NCBI RefSeq assembly: GCF_910592395.1
Contig: NC_088316.1
Coordinates: 1,860,001-1,924,000 of the forward strand
Length of the DNA: 64,000 nucleotides
Reading direction: 5' to 3'
DNA from: Lineus longissimus
Lineage: Eukaryota; Nemertea; Pilidiophora; Heteronemertea; Lineidae
The notes under the pieces are model-generated. The model saw only the letters and a list, made by a program, of their open reading frames with translations, was not told where the DNA came from and did no database searches. The position numbers and the translations under genes were made by a program. Shown here one piece after another: positions 50,397 to 61,900 of the stretch. Every line of letters starts with the position of its first letter. Within the stretch, counting starts at the first letter, position 1.

Positions 50397-52990
50397 GAGG
50401 AGGCGACAAACATTTTTCTTTTTCACCTTCTGTGGACTGGGGATATCACTCTATTATATTAGCAACACCATTCTCCAGGCAGATCAAAGGTTATTCTCTC
50501 TGGCAACACAAATTTCCATTACACCATATGCTCACAGGCACGTAAAAATACCAGAATCAACTAATTAATTCGCGATTGATCGACCCCCATAAAACCTACA
50601 GAAACACAAATAAAACCTTGACAAGGGAGAGTGATGTGTTGGAGTTCTGCAGCTAATGTGCATCAGTTGATAATTGGGGGCTGATCAATTGTTGAGGTTC
50701 TGTTATTTTCACACGCCTGTGGTACTCCAAAGAATTCAGCAATGGCAGCCTGTGTTGGCAGTTACAGAATGCCATCATTAAATGTAGTTCATGTTACAAT
50801 AACAGAGAAAGGAGGAGGGGGCATCCTCCTATAGCAGGTCGTTGCATCGTTCCAAGAAATAGACTCCAGGTTAAGAATGATCCAATGGCCTGACATTAGA
50901 GGATGGGAGAAGAGGGGGAATATCGTTGTCTTTTGTCCTCCCTGAGGACGTCACCCGTATTGCAGCTTAAACTGGAGTCTTGACATATCCTCTGAGGGAG
51001 AACCCAGTATTCGTTGTTTCACATTGCTGTAAACTTTTATTATGTCTTAAGGTATGTTTTAGGCTAGGAAGAGGGGGGCATCCCTGTGAGTCCTGGCTGT
51101 GCATTACCGGGACATGATGAACCACCTTTGGTTGAAGGACCAGGGATGCATGAAACCCAGGATACATAGAATTATGGCTGATTTAAATGTGCCGTGATCA
51201 CGTGAAAGATGTTAGTTGCAATTCAATTTTCAGGTTTTTAGGCAGAGAAAAACAGTGACCCAAGTTTGGTACTCAAACAGCCAAATGAATATTGTCCAAA
51301 CACGTGTATCATCAATCCAACCAAATATCTATGCATTGTCACATGTCAATATGGTCCCTTGTTGTAAAGTTTAAATAAATTTATTGTCACGAAAATATGT
51401 TCGTTGTGCAGATACTGTTGATTGGTTGTGATAGAGTCTCTGATTTGGATTGATCGACAGAGGGTCTCTCATAAGATGCTTCTCTGTTACAGTGTAACAG
51501 TTAAAAGTTTATTAGTGGTAACCTAATTTTTAGGTTGAGTCAAGGTCTTCCCAACAACCTGACCAAATAACCAGCTGGCAGAGGGAAGGCCTTCACAATC
51601 TGAATATATAAGCAGCTGGCAGAGGTTGATTGATTGGACATCCCACTCTGGTCCCCGAAGTTGCTGTTAGGCTGCATGTAGTGGGATTTCTGCGCAGGCA
51701 TCATGCTGGAGCATTGTAACCCCCCCCCCCAATAAGACCTTCCGAGACGCTTCAAAGGACACAATTATGCGGCCCGGCGCCCGGGAGATTGCCCGCAGAC
51801 ATGTGGAGAATTGTCTTCGGTAATGGCGTAACCGATTGTGAAAAAGTTTATTTTCTGTAACGGCAACAACGCAGGTAAAAAATGTACAGCAAAATGTACA
51901 GAGTCAAATGTACATGACATGCACTGAAAGTTGATGTTTTGGTTCATTCCGATTCCGATAATAACAATGTAAAAGGTTAGAATTTGATGTTAAGACATCG
52001 GGAAGTATTTAGTCCCCTTAAGAAGTCGTTGATGACCAAACCCAGACATTTTTCAAAACAGAATAGGCCTGAATTTGTCAAATAACAAGCACAGTCTGAG
52101 AGAGACTGAGACTGAGACTGACCGTCAATGACTGACACTGCAGAGTGATTCAATGAATCTCATCTCATTCATGTCGACTCTCTCAATGTCTCTGTCTCAC
52201 TGTCTCAGACAGGTTGGGTTCTGTATCCATTGTCATCATGTCTGGTGTGACTGACTGTTCTGTTTTTTTCTAATGATGCCCACTATTGAGCCCTGGGCCT
52301 TTGAGGGGAGGTCTATCGCAAGCTGTTCTTCTTGTGCTTGCCCAGCACAGCCTTGCATAGCCTAGTCCCTTACACACCAGTTGGAAGAAGTCACTGCCAG
52401 CCCAAACAAACATAGGCAAAACAAACAAACGAACATGTTGTATGGGACCACGAAGTATTTTGTTTGCTGCTTGTTTGTTGTGGCCAGCAGTGGCTTCCTC
52501 CGGCTCCGCCTGATATATGATGATGATTACAAGGAATCTCTGTTTTATGCCTAGTTCAAATCGAAAGACTGTGAAGATTCAGATTGTCTAGTGGAGGGCC
52601 TCGTAGACCCTCCTTCGTTTCAAAGATAGCACTTTTGTTGCTCTCTCTTTCTGAACACACCAGGGGTCTTTGAGTTGAGTAGTTGACTGTGCTAAGCAAT
52701 CACTGGTATATATGACACTTTTAGTTCACCTGAAGATGAGCCATTTTGTAAACGAATATGACCTAGGCTTGTATGGATGCTTTCGACAAAGACAAACCAG
52801 AACCAAACAAAATGTCCAAAGGCTGAAGCTAACGTAGATTTACTTCGGACAATGCCTTTACTTTAGGAAATTAGCATGATACTATAGGTAAGCTACTGTG
52901 ACTGGTTGTTATCAAAATGGTCCACTTTTGTAAACATTTCAGGTGCAAAGTTCATCCTAGATCTTCAGTGAGACTGAAACTTGTACCAAA
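50397..52990. other. EMC7 3' UTR and EMC7-HERC2 intergenic region
   Basis: AATAAA at 50609-50614, 213 nt after the EMC7 stop, is the likely poly(A) signal. The rest has simple GAGACT-type repeats (about 52097-52120) and no recognised gene. The first HERC2 coding exon follows acceptor-like AG sites (ACATTTCAG at about 52941 and ATCTTCAG at about 52968), so an untranslated HERC2 exon probably lies here. Confidence 0.5.
50609..50614 (+). terminator. Probable EMC7 polyadenylation signal
   Basis: Canonical AATAAA hexamer in the EMC7 3' UTR, the first after the stop codon. Confidence 0.6.
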
Positions 52991-55900
52991 ATGAGCCAGC
53001 CACCATTGAACCAGCTACGGCCACAAGTCAGACTGGACACCAAGTGGTTAAAGGCAGACTTGCAGGTAAAACACTGAGTCACTTGCAGCTCTTCACAGAT
53101 CTGTTGTCAGTTGACAAACCAAGTTTACAATCTTTGTTGGGTCCTGAGCTGAATGTGACAAGCTGTGGTAGACACAACTTTGCGTCAGTTTTTTAAAAAA
53201 GCCTACGTCTTTCTTCCACAGAAGGAGGCAGATTTGGCTGAATAAGTGTATAGGTGCCAAATAATGGCTGAAAAGACCAACAGCAAGCTGAAATCGATCA
53301 TTGAAACCCATAAAAATGCAAAAACAGTATATGTATAAAGGAGAAGCTGTGTCTAGCCAAAACCCAAGTCGGCAATCATGATGAATTCTGATGGAATTTT
53401 AAGAGGAAAAACACTTGTAACTGACTGAATGTTTTGCTGATATAAGTTTCAATTTCGTTTCAGTCTATCTTCTCACGAGAAGGCCTCAGTCACCTCTGGA
53501 ATGAACTGGTCAAAGATGGTGAGATCTCAGCAAATGTAAATGATGGCATAATTAATGCTGCTGGAGTCTTGGCCAAGAAAGGTTTGTAAAAATATCCTTG
53601 TGTTTGACAACCAGTCAAGAGACAAGGAAAAAGTATTTCATATTTACAGTAGAACCTCTCTATTAAGCTAATGAGGGCCTAGCTCAGGCACCCTCAGGAC
53701 TGGATAATAATGTCCTTAATAGGGAGGTGTCCTGATTGTTGGATTGGAGAAAAAGTAACTAATTTTACTAATGGTCATGGTTTAGATTACATCTTTTGTA
53801 TTTGACTGGCAAAAAAGTCTGTTTGCATGACCATTATGGTTCTTCTTGAGTCCCCAGTTTCATCCACCATCACTGACTGTGATTGCCAATTCATTTCAGG
53901 TGAAACAGGGAAGTACTACTGTGCCATGAGAGTGATCAACTGCGCCTGCTGCAACGGCGTCTGTGGACCCAATAACGGATGTAACTGCAACCATTGTCAG
54001 AGGCTGGACAGGGAAGCGCAGGAGCAGCAGAGAAGCGAAGATAATATGCCCTTGTCGAGCAGCAAACTGATGGAGTCTTGGACGTGGGGACAGCAGCCTT
54101 GTAAGTTATCAGTGTGATGTAGCAAAGATTTCAAACATTCTAATATGTGACCCGCTCTACCAAAACTAGGCGCTTGTCGCATCTGAACTCGACAGGTTGA
54201 TACGGACTTGTTGTTCATTTCCATATTGTAGACCTTTTGTGAAATCTATTACAAACTGATTTGGTCACATTTCACAAAAGGTCTACAATAGGGAAATGAA
54301 CAACAAGTCCGTATCAACCTGTCAAGTTCAGATGCGACAAGCGCCTAGTTTTGGTAGAGCGGGTCACATATTAGAGGGGCTACTTGGGACGAGCTTTGAG
54401 GTAGACATAGTCTCTCTGATACCACACCATTTTGACATCGACATTTACGATCTGTCTCCAGTGGTTGCCTGGAACCCTAGCTCACCACTCTCGTCACCTT
54501 ATGTGAAGTTTATATCAACTTATTTCTCCTGATTCTTCAGCGATGAGTAAATTGAAAGAGTGTCTGCATTCCCTGATCCACGAACAGCAACAGCTGTCAT
54601 CCGATGCCGCCACGACCACGCTATCTAACGTGCGATTAGAACAACGACTGATTGTGCTGGAGAGGTACTTCAGTGCGTTGGCCAACCATGACCCCATGGA
54701 GAAGAGGTCACCGACAAGGAAGAAGCAGGCCCATAACAACAGCAATAGTAAACAAAAAAGGTATGTGGAGGTGCAGTACCGGTACATGTTAATTCTTACT
54801 CGTAAACAATAACTTTTTACAAAACGCACAAAATGGGTGAGAAAGGAGAAAAATTACAGTAGAACTTCTCTAATGTTGACACCCTCGGGATTGACAAGTG
54901 CTGTCCTTAATAGAGAAGTGTCCTGATAAGAAAGGTTGAATTGAATGGATAAAACCACTTTGGGAGCAAAACTAGTGTCCTTAATAGAGTGGTTGTCTGT
55001 GATAGAGAGGTATCCGCTATGGGAGGTTCCACTGTAGTTGATGCTTTTTGCTATTTCGAAAGATATCACTTTGTACAATTGATCATGAAGAATGGGGCCC
55101 CATTCATAGATCATATTGACTCACTCTCTTTGTAGACAGTTGGAAAAACTTTTATGAAACTCTCCTTTCCTTGCAGCTCTATCAAACCAGCTGAGAAAGC
55201 TACAACAGGTTTGGCACGCGTCGGGTCACGTGCTGCGCTGAGTTTTGCCTTTGCCTTCCTGCGGCGGGCGTGGCGCTCAGGAGAAGACGCAGATCTGTGC
55301 AGTGAGCTGTTGCAGGAATCTCTGGAGGCGTTGCGATCATTACCCGAGGCTACGTTATTTGATGAATCGTCTGTTTCCTCTGTCTGGCTCGAGGTTGTTG
55401 AGAGAGCTACGAAATTCTTAAGGTATGTCCCTCAAGCATTGAAGTTGGAAAACCTTTATTGGCTTTTTTTAGAAATTGTCTGTGTTGGGGTACTTAACCC
55501 AAGTTGTATTTGGAGAAAATTTGTTTTAAAAATGTCCAGATTTTCCACAAAAGAGATTGGATCAAGGTAGCTCGGAAGGTACCTGAAGATGACCAATTTG
55601 ACCCTGAGGTCCTGCCTGAAGTCCCCCTTTAAGGACCTAATACTGTTCTACTACCTTTCAGGGATTTAAATGGTGGCGCCAGCTCCAAGAGCAGCCGAGT
55701 CCCAATCCAGGATCAGCAGACGGCACTGTGTCTTCTGCTTGAACTGGCAATACAGCGCGGTTCTCTGACCCATGTGCTCAACGCCGTCTTACTCTTGTTG
55801 AATCTCTGGAACAACAGTCGAGACCAGTCGGACAACCGGGTCAGCAACAGCCTGAACTGTGCCCCGCTTGTCCCTTTGTTGCGGAGGTTTCAGGAAATCA

Positions 55901-58900
55901 AAGGATCAAAGTCGAATAGGTTCGAGTCTGGCAAATCTGATGAGGTAAGTATACTGCTTATTCCCAATTCAGTTGCCGAGGCCAAGTGTTCTGCCAAAGC
56001 TGACTTCGGGTTTGGATCCTATTCAGAAAATTTATGCTGGATATGAAAACTTACATCTTACTATTTACATGGTTTCCATTGATTGAAACCATTGGCTTAT
56101 GTCATTGCTACTTTAGCTAATTATTGATAAAGTATTCTCATTGTTGCTTCAGCTAAATATTGATAAAGTATCAATTTGTATTGCAACAGATCATCGGTGG
56201 TATAAGCCCAACAGAGTGTTTCCTTCGCTACCTGTTCTTGCCCGATGATGAAGAGATGCACGTTGATCTTCGCCAGTGTGCCGTCGTCATCATGTCACAA
56301 CTCGATCGCCTTGCTCTGCCATACAGTCCACCCACAGGATCACAGAAGGTAGGTAGAGATGTCGCTCAATCACCCCAGATACCCACTGTCTAATTCTTTC
56401 CCTACCGCAGGGTGTTTGAAGTACCCCTGGCCCACACTCGGTATACACTTGGCAGCCTGGATCCCAACTTGGCATGGGAAAAGTTTCATTGTAAAATAGC
56501 GACTTTGTATTACCATTATGTGCATTTTATTTCCAGGTCCAGGGTTCGACCTTATGTCAAGAGGTCCTTGGCTGGGGTTGGCTGATGTGGTCAGGTGGCA
56601 GCGTGAACAGTGGCCCCAACCTCATCGAGGTGTTGAGTGAGCTTGGCAGTATCCAACAGATCGCGTGCGCAGAGCAGTGTTTGCTCCTCCTGGCCAAGAC
56701 GGGCAAACTGTATACTATGTACTATAGCTCAGAGGCCCAAGTAAGTGACCTGTGAACAAGGGATCAGCCTGGTCAGTGCTGTGTTATTTCCTTTAAAGGA
56801 AGTCTAGGCTGGGTCAAGTTAGCTCAGAAGTTACATGAAGTTATCAATAGGGGGCTCTTCCATCTGACTGTACACTGGAACTATGCGCTCTTGTACGAGG
56901 AATAACTTAACTGCTGAATCAAACACGACCCGGTCCCCTAACGATACATATTACCGGCAGTCACCGGAAGATGATCAATATGGCCCTTAACTCCTGCCTA
57001 TTGCCCCCCTTTAAACGATGCAATAAATCTCCATTGCAGACTCCCCAGGTTGTTGAAGGATTCGGTGACAAGGAAGTCGTGAAGGTAGCAGCCCATCCCG
57101 ATGGCAAGCACTACCTGGCACTGACCAGTGACGGTGATGTCTACTCCTGGGGCAGTGGAGTGGGGGGACGGCTCGGCCACGGTGACAGCTGGTAGGTTGA
57201 CCCTTGTACTGGGGCTATTCTGACCAAAGTTTAAAAAACTTAAAGTTTACTTCAAAATACAGTAGAATCTCCCTTGGGGGACACAACTCCTAACAAGACA
57301 GCCTCTCTAGTAAGGATAGTGATTTAGGTTCCAAACTGGACCTTTCTAATCAATTTTGCCTGTTATCCAGACTCTTCTCTATCAGTCAAATCACATTTCA
57401 TTTTATAGTTTGAAGTTTTTTCAAGTAGAATTTGGTACCTCACTGTCGGTATTGGTTGTTTCATCAAACACTTCTCTGTTGGAGCTGTCGTTTTGTCTAC
57501 ACTTTAGCCTCACCCTCATGACATTTTATGCAACAACCAGTACCTCCAATTCAGTATCAATTCCTCAAGTAGCACAGATGTTTTAAATATCTTGTCTTTG
57601 TTGCTTTCCAGCTTCAAGGAGATACCTACCCTCATAAACACCCTCTCAAACAAACAAGTCGTACACATTGCTTGTGGGAGCATGTATAGCGCCGCCTTGA
57701 CATCATCGGGAGACCTCTACACTTGGGGACGCGGTAACTTTGGAAAGTTAGGACACGGAAACAGTGAGGATCAGACCGTCCCAACGCTCGTTGCAGCGCT
57801 TCAAGGTCACAGGGTCGTGGATGTGGCGTGTGGGAGTGGTGATGCACAGACTCTGGCAGTGACTGAAACAGGTTTGTGAATAGACGTGGGCAGTCGATTG
57901 CAAGGAGACAACATCGTTTCTCAGATTTTACAATGCATCCTAGTTTCAATGGACCAGCGCTCATTGGAGCATGTTCTGGGCCATTCCTAAACCTCTCTGT
58001 GTCCCTGTGAAGGTCTGCTCATGCTGGAATGGCATAGAGGAAAGCTCTATGTTGATAAATGCTCCAATTGCCCACGATTATACAGCCTCCACCCTCCCTT
58101 CTTGTGGTGGGGATGTTAGTAATAATTCTGATGCGAAAGGGGAGACACTTGCGCCTCAAAACCTGAAAACTATATTTTTTTCAAAAAATTATAAAAATCT
58201 TGATGACTGTATTTCAGGCGCTGTTTATTCTTGGGGAGATGGCGATTATGGTAAACTGGGCCGAGGTGGGTCGGATGGATCCAAGTCACCGAAGATCGTT
58301 GATAAGCTCCAAGGTCAGGTTGCGACCCGTGTTTACTGCGGAGCTCAAATAAGCGTTGTGTTGATGAAGTCTGGGGCTGTGTACACATGGTAGGTTCGAG
58401 ATTTGTGTTGGCCGATATGGTGCAGTGCAAGAAACTTGAAGGCATTCGTTAAGAGGCCAGTTGAGCTTAAAGGCACCTTTTTAGGCTAGTTGAACTTGAA
58501 AGTCAACCGTTTTGAGGCCAGTTGAACTTGAAGGTCAACCATTTTGAGGCCAGTTGAACTTGAAGGTCAACCATGCTGAGGCCAGTTGAACTTGAAGGTC
58601 AACCATGCTGAGGCCAGTTGAGCCTGAAGGTCAGCCATTCTGAGGCCAGTTGAGCTTGATGGGCACACGCCTTTAGGCCAGTTGATGTTTCAGATGAATT
58701 ATAACATTTTCTTAATTGCTCCTTTTCCTGTCTGAAATCACCAAATCTGTGAGTACATGTACCATCTTATACTTCAATCCAGGGGTAAAGGAGAAAACCA
58801 TCGTCTTGGACATGGCGGTGAAGAACATTTGCGTTATCCAAAACAGCTGGAGACCCTCGCAAGCAAGAAAATCATTGATGTAGCGATAGGCGCCATGCAT

Positions 58901-61900
58901 TGTGTGGCTGTGGCCGAGGACGGAGAGGTCTACAGCTGGGGTAGTAATGATCAGGGCCAGCAGGGGGACCCGTCGATAAGCTTCCGAGCGGAGCCGGCAC
59001 TGCTGACGTCACTGGAGGGGAAGAATATCATTGGGATTGCTTGTGGACCGGGACAGGTAAACCACTTTTCAAATTTTCAATTTCCACTCTTCAAATGGAC
59101 CCTCTGGTGCTGGTCCAGTTGTGACAGTCTCAATGACACAACTCCTGCCAGAAGTGCATTCCAGTCGTTTATTGCCGATTTATTTTCAAACTTTCCAGAG
59201 TTTTGTCTGGTCGGCCAGTGGCCAATGGACTGTTGGATCCCGCATACCATTTGTGGTGGATGTCTGCAAATCAACCTTCGAACAGCTTGATGAGCTTCTG
59301 AGTGAGGTCTGCGAAGGGATGGATGGACGGAATGACTGGCCCCCACCACAGGAGAAAGAGTGCATGGCGGTGGCCGCGTTGAATTTACTAAGCCTACAAG
59401 TAAGTTTTTGTGACCCGTCATAGCAAAATGAGGCACATGTCAGTAGAACCTCTCTATTAAGGACACCCTCGCGACTGACAAATGCTGTCCTTAATAGAGA
59501 GGTGTCCTGATTAGAGAGGTCAAATTGAATCTAAACAACCAACTTGGGACCAAAACTAGTGTCCTTGATAGAGAGGTTGTTCTTAATAGAGAGGTGTCTG
59601 CTATGGGAGGTTCCACTACACTGAAGTTAACATTTGCTTATTCACGTTACAGTTATTTGCTGCCATCTCCCAAGGTGAGGACCCCGTGAACCTCGGCCTC
59701 GCCCCTGGTAGCCAACTGATCTGCAGCCTGAAGCAGCGCGTGGTGGCCCTCGCCAGCAACAGCGGTGTGATCTCCACGGTCCAGTCGGCTGCTCAAGCTG
59801 CCCTACAGAACGGCTGGTCACTGCTGCTGCCAACAGCTGAGGAGAGAGCAAGGGCTTTGTCAACACTATTACCTACTGGAGGTATGTGTCATTTTCCACA
59901 GATCTATACACTTGATTGAATTCACAAAGATATTGCAGTTGCAGTGTATTGACAGAACAACTGTCAACAGTGCATTTGGTTTGTTACTGCATGCAGATTG
60001 ATAGAAAATGAAAAACATGTTTTGAAACTTTTGGGGAATTTGTCCACCCTGGCCCTTTGGCTAATTCTGGCCCTGATATTATCATAGGTTTGTTGTCATT
60101 TTCAGGTCCACGAGACATGAGCGTATTGAGTCCAGGTCAGCGTTTCATGACCGACCTCCTGGTCAGCAGTCTTATGGCTGACGGAGGACTAGAGTCCGCA
60201 TTGGACAACGCTATCAAGAAAGAGACACAGAAGATTGAAGATATGAGTGTAAGTTTAAGCCCTTAGGCAAGCGCTTTACTTTATTTCAGTATTTAAGGTC
60301 AAATTTAGGCATCGGTTGTGACAAAGTCTAAGTTATCGACTCCTCCTTCTAATTCCAGGAAAAAGAAACAATCGATGAATCAAACGAGAGCGAGAAAGCC
60401 AGCAAGGCAACCAATGCCGTGAAGTGTGAGCTGAGCGTCCTAGAGGAGACTTCGTCCAAGGAAGACTCTGAAAGTAGCGGCATATCTCTCCTCCAGCTAA
60501 TACAGCAGCTACTAAGGTACGTTGGGGGATTTGTTCATGATCTCGGATAGCTTGGCTGTACAACACCATAGCCAGGAATGTGACCAAGTTATACAGTTAC
60601 AATGGTTTTTGGATAAAAATAGGAGGGGATCAGATTGTGTACTCTGACCCGTCCGGGTCAGCTGTCATGTTGCTGAAAAACTTCATCAAAAGTGTCTGAA
60701 AATACGTTTCATTCTGATTACTCTTGGTGCTATTTCCAGAAATGCCTCAACTCAGACGCAGATGAAACTGAATGAGCTATCGTCTGACACACCGACCAAG
60801 ACCGAGGATATCGAGAGAACAGAAGTGTCGGCATCACTCGATCTTTTGCTGAGGTTTCAGCGCCTCCTTGTTGCCAAGTTGTTTCCTAGTCAAGATGTAA
60901 AGGAGGTTGCCATGACTACTGAACCAGGTAAGAACGAAAAAATCCATTGGCGTGTTCGTGCTTAAAGGCATACGCTGTTTATTAAAAAATTTTAATTTGT
61001 AATTGAATCTGAAAATTTCCAATTGCTTGGATACATACTAAATTCATTTATTTACTTCAGATCCTGAGTTGTTGGGAGCTGGTTCCGAAAATTTCCAATT
61101 GCTTGGATACATACTAAATACATTTATTTTACTTCAGATCCTGAGTTGTTGGGAGCTGGTTCCGTCCTAAGGAAATACATCCAACTTGTGTGCAACTATG
61201 TCAACGACTTGCTTCCCATGGCTGCTAGTTTGGCAGGATTTGGCTCAAAGAACTTTGCGTCTGTCGCCAGGATTATAGAGGGCGACGTATCGGGTAGGAA
61301 TCACTTTAATACCTCGCAGACAAAAAGAGTTCAACCCTTGAGCGCAAATTATACATCAGAAATTATCTCAAAGCGCTCAGAATTGTCACCACTATTGAGG
61401 AATCTCATAGCCTGCTGGTTAACACTGCTGGCTACCATCGCAGTAGGGCCCAGGTTTGATTCCGGGAGAACCCAAATCTTATTTCTAGATGAGCTGGTGT
61501 GGCTACTGGCTCTTCACAGTCCTTTGACTGAGACGTCAAAACTTAAGTTTCTTGTTCCTAGGGTTAACTCGTTTCCCTTCCTGACTGTTCTTCGTTAAGC
61601 CTTAGTCTGCAGAATTTCCTCTTCAATATCATATAGGTGTCCTACTGCCTGAACTCGTGACATGCCTCGTGCTGCTCCAGATTCACACCCCAATGGTCCT
61701 TGATGCGACGGGTGACATCATGATCTTGGAGGGGTTACTCGATATTCTGGATAAATTCAACAAACTTGCGCCAGGGTTACAGAAGGAAGACCAAGAGGAT
61801 TTGGCCTGGCCTGGAATATGGGGTAAGTCGGAGCAGCAGATGATAAGAATTTCCCTTATTTTCTCGAGCACCTAATTTGTGGGTGAGAAAAAGTTTGAAC

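Noticed and set aside
61061-61137. First duplicated acceptor as the true start of HERC2 exon 18
   Set aside because: It reads into intron-type sequence and a stop; the second acceptor keeps the conserved frame.
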